Below, in pieces: positions 1-8,580 of a stretch of DNA of 64,000 bases. The first letter of the stretch is position 1; each line of letters begins with the position of its first letter. The stretch covers positions 1-64,000 of the forward strand of contig CALUKF010000010.1 in assembly GCA_944321145.1 (NCBI GenBank), given 5' to 3'. The position numbers and the translations under genes were made by a program. A model generated the notes under the pieces. That model did no database searches and was not told where the DNA came from. It was given only the letters and a program-made list of their open reading frames with translations. This stretch comes from an uncultured Odoribacter sp. GTDB lineage: Bacteria; Bacteroidota; Bacteroidia; Bacteroidales; Marinifilaceae.

Positions 1-13
1 AAGAAGAATTGAG

Positions 14-655
14 ATGTTACACACGGAAACTGTCGAGGGAAAAACTCTTCAACTCTTGAAGCAGTTGCAACGGGAGGGGGAAATGGCATCCTTTTGCTTG
101 GCAGGAGGAACTGCCCTTGCTTTGTATTTGGGGCATCGAAAGTCTGTTGATTTGGATTTTTTCTCACCTATGCCGTTTGATGTTTCAGTGTTGAGAGGTG
201 TTTTGGAAGTAAAGTATGGTTTTTGTACAGATTTTGTGGCTAAGAATACTTTGCGGGGGCATATTGGAGGGATAAAAGTGGATTGTATAACCCATGCTTA
301 TGAACGGTTAGCAGAACCTTATGTGGAGGATGGGATTCGGTTGTATGCTTTGGAGGATATTGTTGCCATGAAATTGTCTGCCATTACGGATAATGGGTCT
401 CGATTAAAGGATTTTATTGATATTGCTTTCCTTTCTACTCGTTTTTCTTTTTATTCTATGTTGAAATGCTATGAGCGCAAGTTTCCGAATTCCAATGTGA
501 TTATGCCTTTGAAGGCTGTTGTTTATTTTGCTGATATTGATTTGGGGGAGGATGTAGTTATGCTTGCGGGGAGCTATGTTTGGAAGCACATAGAAAGGCG
601 GCTGATGGATATGACAAGGGAGCAGGACAAGGTGTTTGAGGATTTTCCATTTTAA
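14..655 (+). CDS. AbiEii/AbiGii-family nucleotidyltransferase
   Basis: A 213-residue protein with the AbiEii toxin-type nucleotidyltransferase signature near its N-terminus: LAGGTALAL around residues 28-36, then VDLDFFSP around 44-51, where the D-x-D pair would bind metal. Members add nucleotides to targets, and some are toxins of type IV-like toxin-antitoxin or abortive infection pairs. The ATG follows a TGA at 10-12 by one base, so a preceding gene, possibly the partner antitoxin, probably ends at the window edge (last codons AAG AAG AAT). Short for the family (often 220-300 residues) but both motif blocks are present. The role as toxin is inferred from family only; the partner is outside the window. 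Confidence 0.75.
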   Translation: MLHTETVEGKTLQLLKQLQREGEMASFCLAGGTALALYLGHRKSVDLDFFSPMPFDVSVLRGVLEVKYGFCTDFVAKNTLRGHIGGIKVDCITHAYERLAEPYVEDGIRLYALEDIVAMKLSAITDNGSRLKDFIDIAFLSTRFSFYSMLKCYERKFPNSNVIMPLKAVVYFADIDLGEDVVMLAGSYVWKHIERRLMDMTREQDKVFEDFPF

Positions 656-684
656 TTTCTGGGGTATTTTATTGGGTGGGGAGA

Positions 685-757
685 TTTTTTGGAGGGGGGA
701 GAGGAGATTTAACGTCCTTTAATAGCCCTTTTTGAGGAGGTGTGTCTATTTACTATT
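685..757 (+). repeat. Direct repeat, copy 1 (flanks the paralogue pair)
   Basis: About 73 bases, with the shared core AATAGCCCTTTTTGAGG followed by GGTGTGTCTATTTA, match 2022-2094 with few changes. The two copies stand directly before the first and directly after the second of two paralogous secreted-protein genes. Each is T-rich and G-rich and holds no ORF of note. The arrangement suggests a duplicated unit whose 5' region was copied along with the gene. Confidence 0.7.
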
Positions 758-812
758 GAGACTGGTGGGAAATGTGCGGCATGGAGGATTGGTAAATTTT
801 AGAGGTATGAGA

Positions 813-1391
813 ATGCGAAAAGGATTGTTTGTTTTGTTTGTGCTTCTGGGGGTGCTGGAAGGCATGGCGCAGGAGCCTTGGTCGTTGAAGTTGGAGTTGG
901 TGAATCCGACGGGGAAGTTGGACAACCGTTCTTATTTTTTGGCAACGTTGAAAAACGAGAGTGATATGGTATCTTATTGGATACAAAAAATTGTCCCCCG
1001 ACCTGATAATAAAGGATATCATTCAACTTTGTTTTCAATCTATGATTTAGGAGGGGATACTTGTCAATTCAGGGATGCATGTTTTTTTGATTTTAATGAT
1101 ACGTTGTGTTATCTCATAGAGCCTAAGGAAGAATTGAAGGTAAGATTGTACCTTTGTGCTAGCCCGGTGGAGCTTCTAAACGGAGTGATGCCTTACAATT
1201 CGGTTTTGGCTCGTAAGATAAAGCGTGTCCGTATTATGATAGAAGATTTGTATTTTTTGCCCCTATCGCCAAGCATATCTTGGACGATAAAGCAGGGATT
1301 GCAGCATGTAAATGTTTATTCCAATTGGTTGGAGATAGACGGGGAGGAGTTTTATCGGACTTTTAGAGGGGGGAAAATGAGTAGTGATTAG
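813..1391 (+). CDS. Hypothetical secreted protein, tandem paralogue A
   Basis: The ATG at 813 is chosen because it aligns with the ATG of the next gene, has AGAGG about 7 bases upstream, and begins directly with a signal peptide (MRKGLFVLFVLLGVLEGMAQ). The mature protein is about 170 residues and I recognise no domain. It shares with the following gene a nearly base-identical first 105 bases (818-922 against 1466-1570) and last 75 bases (1317-1391 against 1947-2021), while the middle is different. It ends in a conserved NWLEIDGEEFYRTF block. Probably periplasmic or exported; function unknown. Confidence 0.7.
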   Translation: MRKGLFVLFVLLGVLEGMAQEPWSLKLELVNPTGKLDNRSYFLATLKNESDMVSYWIQKIVPRPDNKGYHSTLFSIYDLGGDTCQFRDACFFDFNDTLCYLIEPKEELKVRLYLCASPVELLNGVMPYNSVLARKIKRVRIMIEDLYFLPLSPSISWTIKQGLQHVNVYSNWLEIDGEEFYRTFRGGKMSSD

Positions 1392-1416
1392 TTAGTGGAT
1401 AGTTTGACAGCTCTTT

Positions 1417-1437
1417 GGGGAAAGGTGTTCTTTCCCC
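1417..1437 (+). other. Perfect 8-bp hairpin between the paralogues
   Basis: GGGGAAAG-GTGTT-CTTTCCCC lies between the stop of paralogue A and the ATG of paralogue B. No T-tract follows, so it is not a standard terminator; it may stabilise or process a shared transcript. Confidence 0.5.
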
Positions 1438-1460
1438 GGAGGGTTTTAAGCAAGAAGATT

Positions 1461-2021
1461 ATGAAAAAAGGATTGTTTGTTTTGTTTGTGCTTCTGGGGG
1501 TGCTGGAAGGCATGGCGCAGGAGCCTTGGTCGTTGAAGTTGGAGTTGGTGAATCCGACTGGGAAGTTGGATGGGGATTCTTATTTTTCTTTGAAGTTTTA
1601 CAATAACACAGACTCTTCACTTATGTTGTTGCCTAAAAGGGCAATGGGAGGGAATTATGTGCTTAGTTGCATTAGTCAGTTCAATACGGGAGAGGAGCAG
1701 TCGCGAAAACTTTTTTCTTTATTCTGGGTGAATTTGCCTGAAAAAGTGATTGTGCCTTCTTATGGAAACTTGGAAATGAAGTTGGCTCTTTTTATTCCTC
1801 CCAATGGAATGGAAGGAGGGGTTTTGGTTTTTGATCAAGCCTATTTGTCGGCTTGTGCTAAGATTCGATTAAAAGTGGAGCATTGCGATTATGTGTATTT
1901 GGATGAATATATGCGGTTGTCTGGAGAAGCAAAGACATCAGTGCTTTATTCCAATTGGTTGGAGATAGACGGGGAGGAGTTTTATCGTACTTTTAGAGGG
2001 GGAAAAATGAGTAGTGATTAA
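1461..2021 (+). CDS. Hypothetical secreted protein, tandem paralogue B
   Basis: A 186-residue sister of the preceding gene. The ATG at 1461 starts a signal peptide (MKKGLFVLFVLLGVLEGMAQ) and is preceded by AAGAAG. N-terminus and C-terminus are almost identical in DNA to paralogue A, but residues about 40-160 have diverged so far that only short patches align. Identity at the ends with divergence in the middle points to recombination or gene conversion rather than simple drift. No domain recognised. The FecR-SusC locus begins about 110 bases further on. Confidence 0.7.
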   Translation: MKKGLFVLFVLLGVLEGMAQEPWSLKLELVNPTGKLDGDSYFSLKFYNNTDSSLMLLPKRAMGGNYVLSCISQFNTGEEQSRKLFSLFWVNLPEKVIVPSYGNLEMKLALFIPPNGMEGGVLVFDQAYLSACAKIRLKVEHCDYVYLDEYMRLSGEAKTSVLYSNWLEIDGEEFYRTFRGGKMSSD

Positions 2022-2094
2022 TTTTTTGAGGGGAGGGGTGAAGATTTAACTTTTATTAATAGCCCTTTTTGAGGGGGTGTGTCTATTTATTATG
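2022..2094 (+). repeat. Direct repeat, copy 2
   Basis: Second copy of the 685-757 sequence, with the same AATAGCCCTTTTTGAGG core. It forms the region just upstream of the fecR gene, so the fecR leader is homologous to the leader of the upstream paralogue pair. Confidence 0.7.
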
Positions 2095-2134
2095 TTTATT
2101 TCCTAATTGCGGAAAGTATAATGAAAAAAGAACT

Positions 2135-3298
2135 ATGAAAAGGTATGATGAAAATATTGTTCGTTTGCTGGAGGCGTATCTGACGGGGAGGCTGGATGAG
2201 GAGGGACGGAAGGTGCTGGAGGCGTGGTGTGGGGAGGATGCGCGGAACCGGGCGTTTTTCGAGCAGGTGTGCCGGGATGGGCAGATTGCTCGGGAGGATT
2301 CGATTTATGCTGCGGTGGATGAGGAAAGGGCGTTCCGCCGTTTCCTGGAGCGGATTCGGGGGAGGAAAAGGCGTTTGGGGAAACGTGTCCTGCGTTATGC
2401 CGCCGTGTTGATGTTGCCGGTGGCGGTGGCGTTGCTGTGGTTGTGGCAGGGGACGGAGCCGGAGGCTGTCGGTGTGCAGGAGATTGCACCGGGGAGCGCT
2501 AAGGCGGTGCTGACGCTTGCCGGCGGGGAGCGGGTGCATTTGCAGAAGGGGCAGGCGCAGGAGTCGGCGAAGTTGGCTGAGATGGCGGTGGAGCAGGGGG
2601 AAGGCGTGTTGTCGTACCGGGACGTGAAGGCTCAGGCGAAGCGGAAAGTGGAGTATAATACGCTGGCGACGGGCAGGGGCGGAGAGTATTGCCTGGTGCT
2701 GTCGGACGGGACGGCGGTGTATCTGAATGCGGAGACGAGGCTGAAGTATCCGGTGGCGTTTGGGGACGGCGAGCGGCGGGTGGCATTGGAGGGCGAGGCG
2801 TATTTTGAGGTGGCGACGGACAGTGCCCGGGCGTTTGTGGTGGAGGTGAATGGGTTGGAGGTGCAGGTGTACGGGACGACGTTTGACATTACGACGTTTT
2901 ATGAGGGGGAGGTGCGGACTGTGTTGGTAGAGGGGAGCGTGGGGGTGCGCCGGATGGACGGAGGGGAGGAGTGCCGGATTGTGCCGGGCGAGATGGCGGT
3001 GTATGACGAGGGGGATGGAAGCCTGGCGGTGAAGGAGGTGGACGTGGCGCTTTATACGTCGTGGATAGAGGGGCTGTTCAAGTTTGAGGAGGAGCGGCTG
3101 GAGGATATTATGGAGACGCTGTCGCGGTGGTATGACGTGGAGGTGTTTTTTTATAATGATGCGTTGCGCGATGCTTTGTTTACGGGGGATTTGAGGCGTT
3201 ACAAGAATATCGGGGAGCATTTGCGGATGCTGGAAATGACGACCAATGTGGCTTTTGAAGTCAAGGGCAACACGGTTTTTGTCGGGTATAGGAAATAA
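2135..3298 (+). CDS. FecR-family anti-sigma factor
   Basis: A 387-residue inner-membrane anti-sigma factor. The N-terminal cytoplasmic part (about 1-85) has the charged helical sigma-binding character with a conserved W near residue 50. One membrane segment follows (about 87-107, RYAAVLMLPVAVALLWLW), then a periplasmic FecR domain (about 175-275, including GEAYFEV) and a DUF4974-type C-terminus. The ATG at 2135 was preferred to a longer TTG start. SusC follows directly (24 bases between stop and its ATG), so FecR probably receives the signal from the STN domain of that transporter. No ECF sigma gene lies next to it, which is unusual. The + strand is strikingly G-rich here. Confidence 0.9.
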   Translation: MKRYDENIVRLLEAYLTGRLDEEGRKVLEAWCGEDARNRAFFEQVCRDGQIAREDSIYAAVDEERAFRRFLERIRGRKRRLGKRVLRYAAVLMLPVAVALLWLWQGTEPEAVGVQEIAPGSAKAVLTLAGGERVHLQKGQAQESAKLAEMAVEQGEGVLSYRDVKAQAKRKVEYNTLATGRGGEYCLVLSDGTAVYLNAETRLKYPVAFGDGERRVALEGEAYFEVATDSARAFVVEVNGLEVQVYGTTFDITTFYEGEVRTVLVEGSVGVRRMDGGEECRIVPGEMAVYDEGDGSLAVKEVDVALYTSWIEGLFKFEEERLEDIMETLSRWYDVEVFFYNDALRDALFTGDLRRYKNIGEHLRMLEMTTNVAFEVKGNTVFVGYRK

Positions 3299-3322
3299 TT
3301 GTTGAACCTTAAATATAGGCTT

Positions 3323-6300
3323 ATGCTTAGAACGAAGTTTTTTATTTTGTTGGGGCTTCTCGCTGTTTTGCCTGTCATGATGAAGGCGGAAGCTCAGTTG
3401 CAGAAAGTTTCTGTAGAGTTGAAAAATGTCTCGGTAGTGAGGCTGATTAAAGAGTTGAAACGGCAGACAGGGCTGGATTTCTTGTATAATGTGGACGAGG
3501 TGACGCGAAACGGGAATATTTCGGTTTCGGCAGTGAATGAGGCGGTGGAAGATGTGCTGGCGCGGTCTCTCGGCGAGAAGGGGCTGGGGTTTTCCGTGGT
3601 GAACGATGTGATTGTGATTAAGCCCGTGCCGCAGGAGGAAACAATGGCGCAGCAGGAGGAGGAGATGACGCTGATCAAGGGCGTGGTGAAGGATGAAGGC
3701 GGGGAGCCTCTGCCGGGAGTGACGGTGATGATTGCCGGGACGACCGTGGGCGTGACGACGAACGCGAACGGTGAGTTTACGCTTGCGAAGCCTGCGTCTA
3801 TGGATGCAGTGAAGCTGGTGTTCTCGTTTGTGGGCATGAAGGCGCAGACGCTGGAATGGAAAGGCACGGACATGCAGGTGGTGATGGAGGAGGATGTGTA
3901 TTCGCTGGAGACGGTAAATGTTGTGAAAACAGGTTATCAGAATATTGATAAACGTCATTTGACCAGTGCTGTTACTTCTGTAAAAGCGGCAGATGTGTTG
4001 GTGCCAGGTATGACAAGCATAGATCAGGCACTGGAAGGACGTATTCCTGAATTAGCTTTGATGATGAATTCGGGCGAGGTTGGGGCTACGCCGCGAATCC
4101 GTGTCCGTGGTACTTCTACTTTGGTGGGAAATCGTGAACCACTTTGGGTGTTAGATGGTTTTATTTTGCGCGACCCGGTGAATGTGAGCAATGAGGATTT
4201 GAATAATCCGGATTATATTAACATCATCGGCAATGCGATTGCCGGTATTAATCCTCAGGACATTGAGCGCATCGATGTGTTGAAGGATGCGGCAGCAACG
4301 GCATTGTATGGCACGCGGGCTGCCAATGGTGTGATTGTTGTAACAACGAAGCGGGGTGCTATAGGGGCTCCACGTTTTAGTTATTATCATACTTCTAAAG
4401 TGACACGCCGTCCGCGTTATACAGATAAGGCTATTAATTTGATGAATTCACAGGAGCGGGTGCAGTTTGGTAAAGACTTGGCTGATATTCATTATAATTT
4501 TCCAGCCAATATGCCTTTGGTTGGGTATGAAGGTGCATTGTACCGTTTGCAGACGGGGCAGTTGGATTTTGCTGGTTTCCAGGAGGAAGTGAAAAGGAAC
4601 GAGACCGTGAATACGGATTGGTTTGATCTTTTGACTCGCGATGCTTATGCGCAAGACCATACGTTGACTGTATCGGGAGGTACTGATAATTTGCGCTACT
4701 ATGTGTCTGCTGCTTATAATCGAGAGAATGGTGTTTCCCGTTCGACTTATTCAGAGCGTTACACGACAATGGCGAATATGGATATTACGTTCAATGAGAA
4801 ACTGGATATGTATTTTAAGTTGAATGCTACAGTTCAGAAGAGAAATAATTTGGCAGATCAGTTGAATTTGATGGATTACGCTTATAATACAACAAGGGCT
4901 TTGCCTGCTTATAATCCGGATGGCACATTGTATTATTATGATCGGTCAGGATACGGAGGCTTGAACCGTTCCAGTAATCTGTTTTCGTTCAATATTTTGA
5001 ATGAGATTGAGAATAGCTATAACAAGTATAATGGAAATACAGTGACCGCAACGCTTGATTTGCGGTATGATGTGATAGAGGGTTTGGAGTTGGAAGTAGC
5101 GGGAGATTATTCACGAAGTTCTACACTTCAGGAAAAATGGTGGGGTGAAAAGAGCCATTATGTTACTCGTTTGAGAAATGCAGAATATGGAGATACTCCT
5201 CCTGTTGGGATAGAAGGGTATTGTTATTTGCCTTATGGAGGGATGCTTACTACGATCAGTACGATTAATGAGGGGTATACTTTCCGTTTGCAGGCAAATT
5301 ATACCAAATTTTTTGGAGAGGATAATAAACACATGATTACAGCATTAGGCGGTTTTGAGATGGTGGGGTCGAATTCTTATTCAATCACTGATAATACACG
5401 TGGTTTTCAAAGAGACAGAGGATTGAAATATACTGTAGGTTTGGCTAATATTGATGATTATCCTTATTACAAAGCATGGCTGAACGGATTGGATATGGAT
5501 GCGCAAGGAAATACATCCAACTCTCCTAACCGGACGATTGCCAATGGTATTAGTCATCAGATGTCCGGGTATTTGACTTTTAGTTATAGTTTTAATAACC
5601 ACATCATTTTGAATGCCAATGCACGTGTGGATGCTTCTAATAAATTTGGGGATAAGAGTAATGATAAAATGTTGCCCGTATGGTCGTTTTCAGGGCGTTG
5701 GAATACTAAAGAGAATTTGACGAAGTCTGTAGATTGGATTAATGATTTGAGTTTTAGGGCATCTTTGGGTATTCAGGGGAATATGTTAGATTCTGAAAGT
5801 CCTAATACGATATTGGAACAACAACCTTATGACCAATTGTACGAGCAGAATGTGTCTGTCATATCCCGCTATCCTAATCCAAATTTGCGGTGGGAGAAGA
5901 CCCGTACTTGGGATTTGGGTTTGGAAGGTACATTATTTAATTATCGCATGATGTTTGAGTTGTCTTATTATTACAAGATGACAAAAGATGCCTTTACGAC
6001 GGTTCAGGTATCGTCTGTAAATGGAGTGCCGGGAAATTCTTATATGATGAATGGTGGAGATATCCGGAATAGCGGAGGTTCTGTTTATATTTCCGGAAGT
6101 CCGATTCAAACGAAAGATTGGGAATGGCGTTTGTCCACGAACTATTCAATCAATTTTAATGAAGTGACTTCTGGAACTGTGCAGCGATATACTTATACAG
6201 ATTATTTAACCGGCAATGCAATCGTGGATGGTGAAGCTGTAAGTACATTTTATTCTTATAAATTCTTAGGTTTGGATCCAGTGTCTGGTGCGCCTCGTTT

Positions 6301-6961
6301 CCGCGATTATGAAGAACGGCAACATCTTTTAGCCAATAAGGAGATAGAGGATGTCGTGAAGATGGTGATGGTGAAGAGCGGGCAGCGTGATCCGAAGTTT
6401 ACAGGAAACTTCTCAACCAGTTTGCGTTATAAGAAATGGAGTTTGTCAGCAAATTTCTCTTATAGTTTGGGGGCTAAGAATCGTTTGTTCAAGATGTATG
6501 GACCTATTATGAGCGGGGTGAGTGCAGAGAATAACATTCGGAAAGAATTTATTAATCGTTGGCAAACTCCCGGCGATGAGTTGTTGACAAATGTGCCAGT
6601 CATTATGAGCGAATCAAATGAATATTATTATCGTTATAGCGAGCATTTCTCCAATAATGCTACTTCGTATAATATTGTCAAATTTGCTACTTCGGTTTGG
6701 GATATGTACGATTATTCAGATATTCGGGTGGTGAAGGCTAATTATTTGAAATGTTCCTCTTTGGCAATGTATTATAATTTTGATGAGAAACTCTTGAAAA
6801 AGACACCTTTTTCGAACGCTATGTTGGGATTGAGTGCTTTGAATCTTTTTAATTGGACATCGAAAGAGATGAAGGGGCAAGACCCGTCGCAAGCCGGTTT
6901 TGCAGAACCCAACTTGTCGGTTCGCCCGTCTTATTCTTTTACTTTAAGTGTTACCTTTTAA
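3323..6961 (+). CDS. SusC/RagA-family TonB-dependent outer-membrane transporter with STN domain
   Basis: About 1212 residues. A signal peptide (1-25) is followed by an STN (secretin/TonB short N-terminal) domain at about 28-100, a carboxypeptidase-regulatory-like domain at about 120-195 with GVVKDEGGEPLPGVTV, the plug at about 205-330 containing the SusC signature VLKDAAATALYG, and a long beta-barrel ending in the aromatic outer-membrane signal TLSVTF. It imports a ligand with the SusD lipoprotein encoded 17 bases downstream. The STN domain usually signals to FecR, which is encoded immediately upstream. ATG 3323 is chosen over a TTG at 3299. The substrate cannot be read from sequence; neighbouring protease- and thioredoxin-like genes suggest peptides. 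Confidence 0.95.
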   Translation: MLRTKFFILLGLLAVLPVMMKAEAQLQKVSVELKNVSVVRLIKELKRQTGLDFLYNVDEVTRNGNISVSAVNEAVEDVLARSLGEKGLGFSVVNDVIVIKPVPQEETMAQQEEEMTLIKGVVKDEGGEPLPGVTVMIAGTTVGVTTNANGEFTLAKPASMDAVKLVFSFVGMKAQTLEWKGTDMQVVMEEDVYSLETVNVVKTGYQNIDKRHLTSAVTSVKAADVLVPGMTSIDQALEGRIPELALMMNSGEVGATPRIRVRGTSTLVGNREPLWVLDGFILRDPVNVSNEDLNNPDYINIIGNAIAGINPQDIERIDVLKDAAATALYGTRAANGVIVVTTKRGAIGAPRFSYYHTSKVTRRPRYTDKAINLMNSQERVQFGKDLADIHYNFPANMPLVGYEGALYRLQTGQLDFAGFQEEVKRNETVNTDWFDLLTRDAYAQDHTLTVSGGTDNLRYYVSAAYNRENGVSRSTYSERYTTMANMDITFNEKLDMYFKLNATVQKRNNLADQLNLMDYAYNTTRALPAYNPDGTLYYYDRSGYGGLNRSSNLFSFNILNEIENSYNKYNGNTVTATLDLRYDVIEGLELEVAGDYSRSSTLQEKWWGEKSHYVTRLRNAEYGDTPPVGIEGYCYLPYGGMLTTISTINEGYTFRLQANYTKFFGEDNKHMITALGGFEMVGSNSYSITDNTRGFQRDRGLKYTVGLANIDDYPYYKAWLNGLDMDAQGNTSNSPNRTIANGISHQMSGYLTFSYSFNNHIILNANARVDASNKFGDKSNDKMLPVWSFSGRWNTKENLTKSVDWINDLSFRASLGIQGNMLDSESPNTILEQQPYDQLYEQNVSVISRYPNPNLRWEKTRTWDLGLEGTLFNYRMMFELSYYYKMTKDAFTTVQVSSVNGVPGNSYMMNGGDIRNSGGSVYISGSPIQTKDWEWRLSTNYSINFNEVTSGTVQRYTYTDYLTGNAIVDGEAVSTFYSYKFLGLDPVSGAPRFRDYEERQHLLANKEIEDVVKMVMVKSGQRDPKFTGNFSTSLRYKKWSLSANFSYSLGAKNRLFKMYGPIMSGVSAENNIRKEFINRWQTPGDELLTNVPVIMSESNEYYYRYSEHFSNNATSYNIVKFATSVWDMYDYSDIRVVKANYLKCSSLAMYYNFDEKLLKKTPFSNAMLGLSALNLFNWTSKEMKGQDPSQAGFAEPNLSVRPSYSFTLSVTF

Positions 6962-6978
6962 TATGAGGAGGCGTAGAT

Positions 6979-8568
6979 ATGAAACGATATAAATTATTTA
7001 GTCTGTTGTGTGTGGTAATCTTCGGCGGTTGTAGTTATTTGGATGATTACTCGCAAGATTTGGTGGTAGCCAAAACGGTAGAACATTTGGATGAGTTGAT
7101 GATTGGTAGTTGTTATTTCCAATCTAAGAATATCAGGCAAATGGGAAATGGGGAAGTTGCTTGGTTTTTGAATATATTGGACGATGATGTGACTACGGTA
7201 GCGATTGAGGATCGAAGAGCCGGTACAATCACTGAAATGAATAACCAATATTATGGTTATACGACTTGGCAGTATGAAGTAGGGCGCTCTTGGAATAAAT
7301 CGAGTTTGCGGGATGATGCTGGCACATGGAACGCGCTTTATCAGCATATCAATGCGGTGAATATTGTTTTGTCAGAATTAGATAAGATTGACATTCCGAC
7401 AGAAGAGGAGGCTGTGCAGGCGACCCGTATGCGTGGAGAGTGTCACTTCTTACGTGCCCAATTCTATTTTCTATTGGTAAATTTGTATGGAAATGCTTAT
7501 GAGCCTTCGAATGCGGCGCAAACACTTGGAGTGCCTTTAAAATTGACGGAATATGTAGAGCATGACAAAGACAAAAATACACAATTCGAGCGTGCTACGG
7601 TAGCTGCCGTGTATGAACAGGTTGTGCGCGATTTGACAGATGCAATTACTTATTTGAAAGAAGGAGGAGATTCCCGTTCTATATTTCGAGTATCCTCGTC
7701 GGCTGCGGAACTGCTGTTGAGTCGGGTGTATTTGTACATGCAGGATTGGGAAAATGCGGGAGTACATGCGGCAAATGTAATAAAAGATCATGCTTTAATG
7801 AACTACGCCACAGTGGCTGCCGATGGTTATGCCGTTTCTGAGGAAAGCCCGGAGGTTTTGTTTTCGCAAGGCTCTTTGAATATCATGAACAATGTCCAAG
7901 GGATTGGAGGAGACTTTGGGGTTTCTTATGACTTGTACCGTTTATACCTTGATGAGGATTATAGGAAGCAACTCTATTTTACCACTTCTTATAATGTGGG
8001 TGATGGTACGATAACCAATGCGGATAGTTTGGCATTGAGAAAATATAACCGTTCCTTGGATCGTTCTTATGTTTCCGACATATTTACATTGCGGGTTGCT
8101 GAGGCTTATTTGAATGCCGCAGAGGCTTATGCGATGCAGGGTAAAATGCAGGAGGCTTCGGATTTGCTTAATGAGTTGCGTTCCAATCGTATAATGAATT
8201 ATGTGGATCGAACTTATCCTGATGTGGCGTTGGTACAGCATATCAGGGACGAAAGACGGCGGGAGTTGTGTTTTGAGGGACATCGTTGGTTTGATTTGAG
8301 GCGATATGCGGTGTGCGAAGCCCGTCCTTTTGTAAAGAATATTGTGCGTAATTTTGCAGTCTATGATGCGAGTACATTGCTTTTGAGGTTTGTAGAACTT
8401 TATTATTTGCGACCGAATGATCCAGCTTATACGTTCCAGATTCCTAAAGCAGTGACAGAGTTTGATTCCGGTATGGAGGTAAATCCTCGTGAACAAAGAG
8501 CGCTTTCCGGTTATCTTGATTTGGATGCTGCAAAAGAAGAAGGTGGAGAAGAAAATGTTGAATCTTGA
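6979..8568 (+). CDS. SusD/RagB-family surface lipoprotein
   Basis: A 529-residue nutrient-binding lipoprotein that forms the lid of the SusC pore. Lipobox with Cys18 (IFGGC). The TPR-rich body carries RAQFYFLLVNLYG around residue 160, typical of RagB/SusD, and the C-terminal domain has ELCFEGHRWFDLRRY. A good Shine-Dalgarno-like GAGGAGG lies upstream of the ATG. Cotranscribed with SusC (17-base gap) and followed by further lipoproteins, so it is part of one surface complex. The ligand is not inferable. Confidence 0.95.
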   Translation: MKRYKLFSLLCVVIFGGCSYLDDYSQDLVVAKTVEHLDELMIGSCYFQSKNIRQMGNGEVAWFLNILDDDVTTVAIEDRRAGTITEMNNQYYGYTTWQYEVGRSWNKSSLRDDAGTWNALYQHINAVNIVLSELDKIDIPTEEEAVQATRMRGECHFLRAQFYFLLVNLYGNAYEPSNAAQTLGVPLKLTEYVEHDKDKNTQFERATVAAVYEQVVRDLTDAITYLKEGGDSRSIFRVSSSAAELLLSRVYLYMQDWENAGVHAANVIKDHALMNYATVAADGYAVSEESPEVLFSQGSLNIMNNVQGIGGDFGVSYDLYRLYLDEDYRKQLYFTTSYNVGDGTITNADSLALRKYNRSLDRSYVSDIFTLRVAEAYLNAAEAYAMQGKMQEASDLLNELRSNRIMNYVDRTYPDVALVQHIRDERRRELCFEGHRWFDLRRYAVCEARPFVKNIVRNFAVYDASTLLLRFVELYYLRPNDPAYTFQIPKAVTEFDSGMEVNPREQRALSGYLDLDAAKEEGGEENVES

Positions 8569-8580
8569 AATTTTTGAGTT

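Noticed and set aside
2096..3958. 620-codon minus-strand open frame
   Set aside because: Shadow of fecR and susC; its translation is rich in Arg, His, Gln and Pro with no domain, as expected when reading G-rich genes backwards.
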